Shown: positions 9,520 through 19,437 of the stretch, piece by piece | How positions within the stretch are numbered: position 1 is the first letter of the stretch | How the letters are laid out: each line of letters starts with the position of its first letter | Source of the DNA: Eulemur rufifrons | Lineage: Eukaryota > Chordata > Mammalia > Primates > Lemuridae | Assembly (NCBI RefSeq): GCF_041146395.1 | Contig: NC_090989.1 | Location: 123,193,501 to 123,257,500 of the forward strand | Direction: 5' to 3' | DNA: 64,000 nt | Program-made: the position numbers and the translations under genes | The notes under the pieces: generated by a model | Seen by the model: only the letters and a program-made list of their open reading frames with translations | What the model was told of the DNA's origin: nothing | Databases searched by the model: none

Positions 9520-10140
9520 ATCTAACTCAAGCTTTCACCAGGCCTGCCCAATCCCTCCTCCCATAATCGGCTCCTGGGGGCCTGCCTGATTCAAGTCCCC
9601 CCTCTTCTAGCCTTCATCCTGAGCTGTGACTATTTGTTTTATCTCAACTGCACACTCCTCTCCAGCTCTGATTGTGATCCCTCATGCTTGGCCTCATTCT
9701 AAGGCCATGGTTCTGATCTATAATGTAATTTCTACTTGTTCCTTGGTATCTGTGCACTGGCTCCAGACGACTCAGTTTGGTGCAGTTTAGCTCCTGGGAC
9801 TTCAGTGTCCCTGGAGCCAGACCAGGAAGCCAATCTTTCTACCAGGTTGCAGCCCCTGCAGGAGGATTGGCCCATTAGTAGCCTAGCGTCCAGGCTCAGT
9901 CCTGCCCCTGGCTCTGCAGCAATGGGACTCCAAGTAAGGGGAAATAGAAAAAGCTCTGAATTCATAGTTCTGCTTCTAGGACTCAGACACTGTGCAGTTC
10001 CTCTTGCTTTGACTTTGCCCCAGTTTCTATCTCTGAGTTTCTGTCATGTTTCCTAGCTCAGTGCCCCATTTCACCTGGGGCTGGGGTCCTGCCTGACTCT
10101 CTCATTGCTCTTAGCAGCTGGAGTCTTGCTCTGCAGTCAG
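9520..10140. other. Unassigned stretch
   Basis: Mixed-composition sequence with no repeat I can name. Two overlapping open frames on opposite strands (9732-10056) show no domain and are treated as chance. Confidence 0.35.
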
Positions 10141-10440
10141 TATATTAGTTATCTATTGCTGCATGAAAAATTACCTCCAAAGCTTATTGGCCCAAAACAA
10201 CAATAAACATTTATTATATTGCACACTTTCCGAGGGTCAGACATTCAAGAACAGCGTGGGGACAGGCATGTTGCTTCCAAGGTACCTCCCTTAAGTGGCT
10301 GGCAAGCTAATGCTGGCTGTTGGTGAGAGGACTCAGCTCTTTGCCATCTGAATGTCCCCTTGGAATTGCTTGATTGTCCTCATGATGTGGCATCTAGCTT
10401 CCCCTTCAGGGAGCCATCCAAGAGAGTAAGGCATGGTTTT
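10141..10440 (-). repeat. MLT1 LTR (ERVL-MaLR), antisense, first piece
   Basis: The classic antisense MLT1 opening, attagttatctattgctgc, is followed by ggcccaaaacaacaataaac, a gctggcaagctaatgctggct block and ccatccaagagagtaagg. The rest of the LTR resumes at about 11190, so something was inserted between. Confidence 0.8.
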
Positions 10441-11189
10441 CAAGATCTAGTTCCTAAAGTAATAAACCATCATTTTTGTCACATTTTGTTTGTTAAAATA
10501 GAGATATAAGGCTGGTGGAATCAACTCTTTGTGGCAATAAGGTAACAAATTATACACAGGACCTAAGGCCATGCCTGACAAGGGTGAAGTCATGCACCGA
10601 CACTTAAAGAATAAACGATGTTCTAACTGCCACAAGGTTTTTCTTTTTCTCTAGCAGCTAAACAAGTGCTGGCCTTAAGATAAGCAATATTGAAACAATT
10701 GCAGCTCATCCACCACCAGATGCTGACTAACTGACCCCCCGTTCCACAAGCCTTATTTACAGTTTTGATCGGACAAAAGACTGGTTTCTGCAACTTTCTC
10801 CTGATGAGAGACCACCAATCATGGACTGGTTCTGGCCGGTTTACAGAGGCTGCACACTTAAGTGGCTTCGTGTCCCTGTTTCACTTTTTGACATATAAGG
10901 CCTAATTTTAATGCATTTAAATATTAAGTCTCCACCTAGAAAAAGTAAACATGGGATGCATATAACAATAACCCCCCTTCATGAATATTCGTAGCTCCTG
11001 TCATAAGCTGATCCGTATGTACACTTGGCCAGCCTATTCAGCATAAATTCCTGTCTCCTCCTTCTCTCCCTTGAAGTGCCTGCTTCTGGTTCCCACCAGA
11101 GGCCCCCTTCCCAGCCTGCAGGTTGTGATCCTCCTTCTTAAGAAATAGAGTTCTCCTCTCCAAATTTATTAATATATACCTTATGACTT
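10441..11189 (+). repeat. Putative ERV LTR inserted into the MLT1
   Basis: This roughly 750-bp block separates two collinear halves of one MLT1. Internally it has LTR-like motifs: gacaagggtgaagtcatg, aactgccacaaggtttttc, cctgatgagagaccacca and a late cagcataaattcctgtctcc. I could not identify clean ends or a duplication. An ERV1-type LTR is my best guess. Confidence 0.35.
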
Positions 11190-11310
11190 TTTTTTGACAT
11201 ATTCGTTAGAAGCAAATCACCAAGGGCAGTCCACACTCAAAGGAACAAGAATTAGGCCCCACTTTTTGAAGGGAGAAGCGTTAGGGAATTTATCGGCATA
11301 TTTTGAAAAT
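11190..11310 (-). repeat. MLT1 LTR, antisense, second piece
   Basis: The stretch ttcgttagaagcaaatcacc, cagtccacactcaaagg and gcatattttgaaaatgccgc is the part of an antisense MLT1 expected to follow the piece ending at 10440. Confidence 0.6.
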
Positions 11311-12000
11311 GCCGCAGTCAGTCTTTGGGGAAAGCTTCCTGCCACATCCTGCTCAATTCTTAAGATGCTGTGTTCTGCCGGCCCATTCTGGCAGAGTCTA
11401 GATGCTGGCCTCTGTGCTTGGCCAGGTGTCCTGTACTGCCAACCAGATGGATAGCCTTTCTTATCTGTTTTCAGTACTTAATCCACGTTGGTATTTATTG
11501 GTATTCAAGAGGTCTTATCTCTTTATAATGATAAGACTCAGCCATTTATTGAGCACCTGCTGTGCGTAATAACTGGTGCATTTGGTCATCCCTTTATTGC
11601 CTGTTTCTAACTTGGTGAGTCTGATGTGTCCTAACACAATCAATGTCTTTGTCAATAAAAAGATGAATTTGAGTCAATAGGTTTGAACTCTTCGTATGTT
11701 AACCAGGCTCAGGGCTGCCATATAAATGTATCCAGTTAGAGCATTATGCAAAGCTGCCCAGCTGAGGGAGTGAGTAGTGGCTGAAATCCAGCCCACATTC
11801 CACAAACCACAGAACTCCTTGATTTGGGTTGCATACACCTAGAGGAAAGGGAGCCTTTTTCTAATGTGCACAAATGTGCCACCAATTTGCTGAGTCTTAA
11901 ACCTGCAGGACTATGCCTACCCAGGGTGGGTATTTTTTTTCCAATTCTCACTAGGTGTATATAGGCTGGCAGTGGCCCCAGTTGTGTCTCTTTTTGTTGC
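11311..12000. other. Mostly unassigned, with a short MIR scrap
   Basis: At about 11533-11625 catttattgagcacctgctgtg resembles the MIR start. Nothing else recognised. Confidence 0.4.
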
Positions 12001-12560
12001 ACATGACAGAAACCCAACTCAAACTGGTTTTAGAAAAAAAGCAACTTAACTGAAAAACCTAGGTTTTATAGTGGCTTTAACCATGGCTGGGTCTATCTAC
12101 CCAAGTCACACTATCAGGAATCTGCTTCTCTCCTCTTGCATCTGCTTTTCCCTGTGTTAACGTTATTCTCAGAATGATTCTCTACAAGTGGTGTCAAGGT
12201 GACCAAGTTTACTTCCTGTCCCCTTGGCAACCCCAGAACCAAAGGAAGTTTGTCTCCTGGATAGTTCCTGCAAAAGTCCTGTGACTAAGTCTCATTGGCC
12301 TATTTCTGAGCCATTCGCTGTGACAATGATCATGGAATTCTGTATTTGGCTGGACCTTCATTCTCTGCTCATTTCTAGAGTTGGGGAGTTGGTTTCACCC
12401 CCATTCAAACCACACTAAGATTGGGAATTGGTGGTTATCCAAGGAAAAATTGGACGCTTTTACCAGAAAAAGAGGGAAATATATCTTGGCTGGATTAAAT
12501 ACAATACATATTTGCTACACTCGCTCCTTGGATTCACAGTTTGGTGTAACCAGTCATTAT
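12001..12560 (-). repeat. LTR-like old repeat, family X, antisense
   Basis: It starts near ttgcacatgacagaaaccca and aactcaaactggttttag. It continues with a tctgcttctctcctcttgca block, ttggcaaccccagaaccaaag, cctgcaaaagtcctgtgac and cccattcaaaccacac. The same order in sense orientation is at 25945-26325 and in antisense again at 61535-61890. I remember this as a widespread mammalian LTR-type repeat but cannot give its name. Confidence 0.5.
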
Positions 12561-14231
12561 AGAGCAGAACTTTAGAAAGGGCAGGGGGCTCTTGGTCAGA
12601 GCTACTGGCAGAACATTGCTTCCTGGGTTGAAGGATAGTCACGGAATGCTTTGGATGTGTTGCTCCTTGATATCACCAGTCTTTTCCTCTTGTCTTCTCA
12701 TGCCGCCTCATTTCTGACTCTTTTTCTGAGGACCGGAACTGATACCTACAGGAACTGACTTTTCTTAAGGGAGCCCAAAGAGTATTCTTCTCCTCATATA
12801 TAGGAGGAGGCAGGTCGACTAACCTGGGAAAAGGCCAAGAGAGAGCTCAGAACTCTGATGCTCTAAGCGACTCCAGTTGGCTGTGCCACCTCTCAGAATC
12901 CAGAGGTTTGATCACAAGGCAGGAAACAGTCACTTGAGGATTCTATCCTTTCCAGGCCATCTGCTTTGGAGTGTTCCAGGCTTGCCTCAGGGCCCTAAGC
13001 CAATCAGACAGATGCATTTCTCTCTCTTCAGTAATTGATTAAGGAATGGAGTCACAGCCCAAGTACAGCCAAAGCTTCTCAAAGAGGCTTTTTCTTATTC
13101 TTTTGGGAAAAGGATTCTTTTTTGTCTGTTTACTTCCTGCAGGCCTTGAATCTGAATGTATGCAAAGCTGGAGCTTTTGTTGTCAACTACTAATGGTAAG
13201 GGGCAGTCTGTTCTGAGGATGGAGCTGCCAGTACAGAGGACGTTAGAGCTGAGAGACACAGAGAAAAAAATTCAACACCTGGTAATGTGGCTTCAGCCCC
13301 CAAAGCAAGTCACTCCTGGACTTTTCAGTTATGAGACCTAGTAAATCCTTCATTTGTCATGTTTTCTGGGGCCTGCAAAGAAAAGATTCCTAGCTGATGC
13401 ATCCTGACATGTGCTGCTCCAGGGACTGCAGAGGTCCAGTAAGGCCTGGGTTCTACACGCGGTCCACAAAGCCCAGTTTTCTTACACTTTAAACCCTAAC
13501 ATCAGAGTTCCATTTAGTCCCTCCCCCTGCTGAGCTTGTTCTCTCTTTGTAAATCTCTGGTAAGAAGTCATGCCACCCACCACCTACGGGGGTTGAGGAC
13601 TAATTAGAACACTTGCGAAATTCTTTGTTTTTATAAAATGTTAGCAAAAGAGCTCCATGCATTAATAACTCTTACTCTTGATTCTCCTTTTTTTAAAACT
13701 TGCCTTCTGCAAAGTAAAACTTATCTTTTCTTTTACAAAGTGACTAATTATCTAGATTCACTTCTCAAGGTGTAAACAACTGAACTAAAAATATCCCCCT
13801 CTCTGATGGGAGGTGGGAGAATTCAGGGCTGGACTGACACTTTTCTGTTCTTTCACTGTTCTTCCTTGCTTTTCCTAAATTCTTGAGTTTGGGTTTCTAG
13901 TAGTGGGAAGAAATGCAGTTATTCAGAAAATGCCAACACCAATGAGCTGTTACTTGACTTACTTGTTTTGAATCTAGGCTGTCACCAACTGGTATCATTT
14001 TGAGAAAATGTTCCATTGATGTGTGTGAGTTAAGTAGATTTAGTGTAGAAAAAATTATCTGTAATATACAGAGACCAAGATAGAAAAGAAAAGTGAAAAT
14101 ATATTGGGAAAGAGGAGGAGAGACAGGATGAGCAGAAGAGAAGAAAATGACATGGGTTAAGGTAGAAAATATCCTTGGATCAACCTATAACCCTGGTGTC
14201 AAATTTTGGTTGGGTAATAGAAGAGTGGTAG
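12561..14231. other. Unassigned 1.7-kb interval
   Basis: I see no gene or named repeat. Open frames are under 65 codons. It may hold unique intronic or intergenic sequence. Confidence 0.4.
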
Positions 14232-14330
14232 AGGGGCCAGATTTAGCAAACAAAAACACAGGACACCCAGTTAAATTTGAATTTTAGATAAATAATGAAT
14301 AATTTTTTAGTATAAATATATCTCATTTAA
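14232..14330 (+). mobile_element. MER53 half copy
   Basis: The block ggggccagatttagcaaac, aacacaggacacccagttaa and tttgaattttagataaataa is the left half of the palindromic MER53 miniature transposon. The right half is largely lost. A complete copy is at 36495-36634. Confidence 0.75.
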
Positions 14331-14584
14331 ATATTTCATGACAAGGCTAACTGTGAGAATATGGGGATTTTTCTTTTCTAGGGTCAATGGGTTAGCTTGT
14401 TAGCATTCTGGAACCTGCAGGTGCTACTGATTACAGCTAACATCCTAAGACTAAAACCATGGAGTAGCTGCATTATTAAGTTCCTGGAACACATAGCCTC
14501 TTCCTTGCTTCAACAGATGCCCTTAGCAGGCTGAAGTGTTCCCATGTTCATTCTTACCTCTCATTTAAGCACTGTGACTATCCT

Positions 14585-14750
14585 GTCATGTATGTATTAT
14601 AACATTTTATCATGGAAAATTTTAAAATGCAAACAAATGTAAAAAAAATTATAATGAATTTAATTACCCTATTTGACCATCTTATTTCATCTATTCTTTC
14701 TACCTCCTTTATTTTGCAGGAGTATTTTAAAGAAAATTACAAACTTTGTC
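14585..14750 (+). repeat. Old L1 3' UTR fragment
   Basis: The sequence aacattttatcatggaaaat, ttataatgaatttaatta and gagtattttaaagaaaattac follows the L1M 3' UTR block that ends in a -ctattttaaagtaaattaca- motif. Confidence 0.55.
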
Positions 14751-14755
14751 CATGG

Positions 14756-14836
14756 AGGCAGAGATGAGAAGGGGGAGGGGAAGGGAGGTGGGAGAGAGGT
14801 AGGACCAGCAAGGTGGGGTGAGGGTGGGAACAGGGT
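14756..14836 (+). other. Purine-rich tract with G-quadruplex pattern
   Basis: About 80 bases are almost all G and A on the plus strand. Within it, 14771-14792 has four G runs of 5, 4, 3 and 3 separated by loops of 1, 2 and 4 bases, which meets the usual intramolecular G-quadruplex rule. The opposite strand is a C/T tract. Confidence 0.7.
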
Positions 14837-15022
14837 TCTCATTTTGGGCTTTCCCTCAAACTTCCATCCTATGAACAATACTAACCTTTTCCCTATTTAC
14901 TCCTAGCTTTATATATCATGCAAATCTTTATTTTCTAGGGTAACTAGTGGGTTCTCTCATTTAATTATTTAAATATTCCTAAGAGTAGGTTTGAAGATTC
15001 TGAGAGCAGCATGGTGAAGTAC

Positions 15023-15214
15023 ATTTGTTTTCAAGCTTTAATGTGCACAGAATCACCTGGAGGGCTGATTAAAACACAGATCCTGAGTTTTAATCCCACC
15101 CCAGAGTTTCTGATTTAGCAGGCCTAAGGCAAGGCTGGAGAATTTACATCTTTACAAGTTTCTTGGTGATATGTTGCTGGTAGTCCAGGGAGTACACTGT
15201 GAGAGGAACCACTT
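15023..15214 (-). mobile_element. MER5A, antisense copy
   Basis: It reads through gctttaatgtgcacagaatc, acctggagggctgattaaaa, ccagagtttctgatttagca and a final agaggaaccactt. This is nearly full length in the orientation opposite to 9341-9519. Confidence 0.85.
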
Positions 15215-15227
15215 ATACAGTGAGAAC

Positions 15228-15330
15228 TTACTGGTTATGTAAACCTGAAGAAGAATCCTTATTCTGTAACCTTGGGCAGGTTATGTAACTCAGATTTAGT
15301 TCCCTCTTCTGTGATCAACAAAGGTCTGAC
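15228..15330 (+). repeat. MIR scrap, sense
   Basis: ctgtaaccttgggcaggtta and gttccctcttctgtgatcaa match the MIR core. Confidence 0.5.
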
Positions 15331-15569
15331 ATTCCTTCTCCTTTTCCAATAGTGATCAGCTGCTTTTAAGAGCAAGAAGTCACTTTTCCTTCATGTTGTT
15401 TTGTCGGTAGCAAGTCAGAAATGGTTTTGCCTGTGTTCACCCATTGTGTAAGCCCTCTAGGAATTCAATTGCTTCTCTAGTGTAGAGTTTTGGGCCAATA
15501 AAAATAACGATGAGCTTAAAGAATTGCACTCAGACTCCTGAAGCCAAGAAATGATGAGAGGACAGCTAT

Positions 15570-15735
15570 AATCCATTCACTCAACAGGTACCCATTCAGC
15601 ACTGTTCTACCTACCACAGATACAGTAAGTAATAAGATAGACAGGGCCTTTGTCCTTATGGAATTTGTATTCTAGTTGGGTGAGTAAAAAGCGACAATCT
15701 AGGTGGGGCCCTGATGAAATAGGAAAAATATAGTG
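15570..15735 (+). repeat. Fragment of unnamed old repeat
   Basis: cattcagcactgttctacct, agggcctttgtccttatgga and atttgtattctagttgggtg give the 5' part of the family seen at 1336-2110. Confidence 0.5.
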
Positions 15736-15739
15736 ACAA

Positions 15740-16015
15740 CTCTGAGTCTAATAATGATCTGTATTATTCTCTTACAATTCTGGAGGCCAGAAATCTTAAG
15801 ACAGTTCTTCTGGGATGAAGGCAAAGTGTTGGCAGGGCTGTGTTCTCTCTGGAGAGAATCTATCTCTGTCTTCTTCCAGCTTCTAGAGCTTCACTCCTTG
15901 GCTCACGGCCCCTTCCTCTGTCTCCAGAGCCAGCAGCGTGGTATCTTCAAATCTCTCTCTCTCTGTCTCCATCACATTGCCTTCTCTTTCTCCTATTGTG
16001 CCCATAGGTGAAGAC
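15740..16015 (-). repeat. MLT1-type LTR, antisense
   Basis: cttacaattctggaggccag, aagtgttggcagggctgtgt, cttcttccagcttctagagc and gtctccatcacattgccttc occur in the antisense order of MaLR LTRs. Confidence 0.7.
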
Positions 16016-16164
16016 AGTTTGTGGCAGTAAAGACTACGGATACAGGGTGGAAGATGACCCAGGAAGGGTGGAAACAATGTCAGAAGGCAGTGATCACAAT
16101 CTGCCGCCAAGTGCTTCATGAAGTTGTGTGGTCGTACGGCAATAAGGATAAACATTTACGAGAA

Positions 16165-16335
16165 GGTTTCCACTCGCCAGGTGTTTTACAGCCATTCTTC
16201 CTTTACTCACAATAACCCTTTGAGTAAGGTGCTGTATTACACATGAAAAAACTAAAGTGCAAAGTACAACTTGCCCTAAGTCAGATGGTTAATAAGTGGT
16301 AACACCAAGGTTAGAAGGCAAGGCGGCCTGCTTGT
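16165..16335 (-). repeat. MIR fragment, antisense
   Basis: ctcacaataaccctttgagt, aaggtgctgtattacacatg and taataagtggtaacaccaag are the MIR core motifs in antisense order. Confidence 0.65.
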
Positions 16336-16360
16336 AGAGCGGAAACCTAAAGAAAGCCTT

Positions 16361-16516
16361 GCTAGTCAAAGTGTAGTCTGCCGCCAGCAGCATTGAGAAC
16401 ACCCAGGAACTTGTTAAAAATGTAGAATGCAGGCTCCTTGCTAGGCCTGCACAATCAGAATCTGCATTTTAATAAGAGCCCCATTGATCCAAATGCACAT
16501 TAACGTTTGAGACGCT
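16361..16516 (+). mobile_element. MER5A copy
   Basis: gctagtcaaagtgtagtctg, aggaacttgttaaaaatgta, aatcagaatctgcattttaa and cattaacgtttgagacgctg occur in MER5A order. It is slightly shortened. Confidence 0.8.
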
Positions 16517-16876
16517 GCAAAGCACTGTACTTGCAATACAGTGAAGCTACATTTCAGCAGCTGTAGAAGCTGCCTGAAATATCTTCTCTTTTGGTATTTG
16601 CTCTAACAATATTAGGGAGCCCCATTAGTCTGATAAGTCTTCATTTGGCTAAGCAAATAACAATTAAGAAAACCACTAAGCTCTCCAAGTTCACATCTCC
16701 AGGCCTAATGGAGGACACCACAGTGTGTTCTGAATGACAGTTACTTGTCTAAGATATTTGCTGACTCAGTTATTTATCATCTCTGTGTGCTACAAAGTCC
16801 AGTGTGATAAATTATGAAAGAGAGGGTTATTAAATTACAACAGTCTCTCTTACACCAGATGCTGGTGCTAGGCATA
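16517..16876. other. Unassigned stretch
   Basis: No gene or repeat recognised between the MER5A and the mariner-type element. Confidence 0.35.
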
Positions 16877-16958
16877 CAAGGGCTGTCCAGAAAGTATCCA
16901 GCTGTGTAATATGAAAAATTATGAAAATTATGGTTGGATACTTTCCAGAGAGCCCTCG
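16877..16958. mobile_element. 82-bp mariner-type miniature inverted-repeat element
   Basis: The left end CAAGGGCTGTCCAGAAAG and the reverse complement of the right end (CGAGGGCTCTCTGGAAAG) pair over about 23 bp with five mismatches and enclose only a short centre. TA dinucleotides flank it at 16875-16876 and 16959-16960, as Tc1/mariner insertion requires. It is too short to code, and an RNA copy would fold into one long hairpin. Confidence 0.75.
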
Positions 16959-17149
16959 TATTTTGGGTACTGTAATCATCCACAGCAAGTAGAGAATCTT
17001 TCATGATTAGTGTGCTTATAAAAGATGCTCATTCACAGAAGCCTGCTTTTACCCCAGGTCCCTGTTAGGCTGGTACTCCGTTTCTAAACCTCAGAGTGTG
17101 TGGTTTTGGTTGAATCAAGGACTAGGATAATAGGATAGAAGATGGCTAG

Positions 17150-17638
17150 TAGATTACTGTTTATCATGGACCACCTGCATTATAATTACCTGGTGCTGGT
17201 TAAAAATGTAGATCTCTGGGCCCCCCTTGGAAAATTAGAGTCTCTAGGGGTGATACCTATAAATTTTAATTTTTAGCACGCTTACCAGGCAATTCTCTCT
17301 CTCTCTCTCTCTCTCTTTTTGTTTTGAGACAGAGTCTCACTCTGTTGCCTGGGGTAGAGTGCTGCGGCATCAGCCTAGCTCACAGCAACCTGAAACTCCT
17401 GGCTAAAGCAATCCTTCTGCCTCAGCATTCTGAGTAGCTGGGACTACAGGCACATGCCATCACACCAGGCTAATTTTTTCCATTTTTAGTAGAGACAGGG
17501 GTCTCACTCTCGCCCAGGCTGGTCTTGAACTCCTGACCTCAGGCTATACTCCTGCCTCGGCCTCCCAGAGTGCTAGGATTACAGGCATGACCCAGCCTAG
17601 GCAATTCTCATATAAACTAATCTTTGAGAGTTACCACT
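17150..17638 (+). mobile_element. MER5-type hAT element split by an Alu
   Basis: The left part (ggaccacctgcattataatt, ctggttaaaaatgtagatct, ttagagtctctaggggtgat, gcttaccaggcaattct) and the right part (gcaattctcatataaac, tctttgagagttaccactg) join into one MER5-like element if the Alu and one duplication copy are removed. Confidence 0.7.
17298..17598 (-). mobile_element. Alu, minus strand, in MER5-type element
   Basis: It is bounded by perfect 11-bp duplications AGGCAATTCTC (17287-17297 and 17599-17609). On the minus strand it ends in an A/G-rich tail that has expanded into an (AG)n run, seen here as ctctct at 17295-17318. Right-arm wording gagctaggctgatgcc identifies the strepsirrhine Alu form. 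Confidence 0.9.
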
Positions 17639-17639
17639 G

Positions 17640-18039
17640 TGTACAATCAGACCTAACCCCTGTTACTGTATGGATGAGGAATCAGAAAAAGAGAGGAATA
17701 TAATGAATGACTTGTCTAAAATTTCAGTGCCCCACATATAGCTACATTTCTCATTTCCTTTTATTATTTACATATATGTATATATAAGTCTGGTATAGAT
17801 GGCTGGCTTTCAGGAGGGCCTTTTAGCTCTCTATTAGCATCTAGTAAAGTCAGGGCTAGCTGATTGTGAGTGATGAGATAGGCAGGTAAATGGTAAATAA
17901 ACAGTAGTTAAACTTGAAAACATCTCTCATGTGATATTGAGTGATCATTTGTCACCAAGAATGCCAAATACACAGGTTTTAATTGGAATTTAAAAAGTTA
18001 AAGCAGCTGGCTGAATTTTTTTGAAGAGATGCATAGTGC
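17640..18039. other. Unassigned stretch
   Basis: No gene. A short ATATATGTATATATA run lies near 17770-17785. Confidence 0.35.
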
Positions 18040-18460
18040 CCTAAATTGCCAGGAGGGGGCAGCAGAGAGCTGCTGAATGGCCGGGGTAGGCCAGGTGAAC
18101 CAAGGTTATCAGAAAGGAGGATGTTAGAACAGCAGCCAAGAGCTGGCTACGCTAGGAGTGTCTGCTAAGGACACAGCTAATATGGACGGGCTGGAACTCA
18201 GCCCTAAACGAGGGGAGCTGAGTAGAGAGCGAGGCAGTTACCCTTCGCGAGAAAAGGCAATGCCCAGGCCAGTGGGTGGAAGAGAGGAGCTGAGGTCAGG
18301 AATGCGCGCTGGAGAGTCAGGAGCGGGGGCAAGCGGTGAGTGTGTCCCAGTAGGATGGTGGGATCGCCAGGTGGTTATCGTGACTCTCAGTATTGGACGG
18401 GGCCACTGGCCTGCCAAGATCAGGAAACAGTGGGGCCTCCAACAAAGAACCATAGATTAA
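18040..18460 (+). other. CpG-bearing block with splice-donor-like site
   Basis: Unlike its AT-rich surroundings, this block carries a run of CpGs (gctacgctagg, taaacgaggg, cccttcgcgag, aatgcgcgctgg, aagcgg). A strong donor match, GCG|GTGAGTG, lies with its GT at 18336-18337. It also contains an open frame from 18158 to 18460 with no familiar domain. No repeat recognised. It could be an unannotated or alternative first exon or a regulatory element; equally it may be neither. The CTCF-like motif at 18049 sits at its start. Confidence 0.3.
18049..18062 (+). promoter_or_regulatory. CTCF-like motif, one mismatch
   Basis: CCAGGAGGGGGCAG matches the core CCASYAGRKGGCRS except at the fifth base. Weak on its own. 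Confidence 0.3.
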
Positions 18461-18640
18461 AACCATAACCATATTATTAAAAAACCTGGAACCTACTGCC
18501 TTATTTGAGAAACCCTTTGGTAATGAGATCTTCAAATTCTTTTCAGAATTATATTAAAAACAAACAAACAACTTAAGAAATACAAGAGAGTACATGATTA
18601 AATACTGTAATTATGGAACAATCAATACATGCTCGAGAAG

Positions 18641-18775
18641 TTTCAGTGAAAGGGGAGATCAATGAAGGATTGAGTGGCCAAGGAAGGCTTCTTTGCGGAA
18701 GTGGAATTTGATCTGAGCCTTAATGGATGAGTATGATTTAGAAAGGCATAGAGAGCACTGAGGGAGAACAGCTCA
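18641..18775 (+). repeat. Internal fragment of unnamed old repeat
   Basis: ggccaaggaaggcttctttg, gaagtggaatttgatctgag and gtatgatttagaaaggcata resemble the middle of the family at 1336-2110 and 55445-56700. Confidence 0.45.
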
Positions 18776-19374
18776 GCCTGTTTGCAGGCCTCTGGGGAGC
18801 CCACCCATCTGTATCCGGGTGCCTTGAGTGTGCAGTGGCTGATGCCTTGCCCACTCAAGACCTCGTCTGACCTTTGGTAAATATTGTTTTGTTTGGATGG
18901 TTTCCGACATGTTTTGAAGGAACAGAGTCCAGCTTTTTTAAGCAATTAGAGCATGTCATTCATTTAAGAGAAAGTAAACATTGATGCCACATGCTTCTGA
19001 GACAGGTAGCTCACAATAAGACAGTTTGCTAGGGAGGAGGTGATGCATGATCCCGTCAAACCGGGGCACCATAATCTTGACTCTGTGAATAGGTAGAATC
19101 TGTTCAGTTCCTGTCTGAATATATAAGAATACACTTAGATATTTATAAAGAAGACAAAAGGTTTTGTTGGGAATTCTGTGATCAGAACCAGGTAAACTGT
19201 GCAGTTATATAATAAAGGACACAAGGGATATATCTTCTACCCACTGATGGGCTGGTGGTTATCCCTTATAATTGTGGTCCAGAGATTAGTTGTGACTCAG
19301 TGGGTAGACATCCCTTGTATATCCCATCTCTCCTGGATGTTAGCTTCATGCTTTTTATTTATTACCAATCACTG
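18776..19374. other. Unassigned stretch
   Basis: No gene or named repeat recognised. The 100-codon minus-strand frame 18643-18945 runs out of repeat sequence and looks like chance. Confidence 0.35.
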
Positions 19375-19388
19375 ATAGGTCTTTTTTG

Positions 19389-19423
19389 CAGACAAATGCT
19401 CTACCACTGAGCTATACCCCCCA
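19389..19423 (-). pseudogene. Tailless retrocopy of a tRNA-Cys 5' half
   Basis: On the minus strand this is the 5' half of a tRNA-Cys: GGGGGG, then TATAGCTCAGTGGTAGAGC and ATTTGTCTG, stopping in the anticodon loop at the GCA anticodon. It differs from the usual tRNA-Cys half by one extra 5' G and one A-to-T change in the anticodon stem. Perfect 14-bp direct repeats ATAGGTCTTTTTTG flank it at 19375-19388 and 19424-19437. There is no poly-A tail and no 3' half. Duplications of this length mark reverse transcription by the L1 machinery, so the template was probably a cleaved tRNA fragment. It keeps an A box but no B box, so it is not a working tRNA gene. Neither local tRNA-Cys gene is an exact source. 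Confidence 0.88.
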
Positions 19424-19437
19424 ATAGGTCTTTTTTG

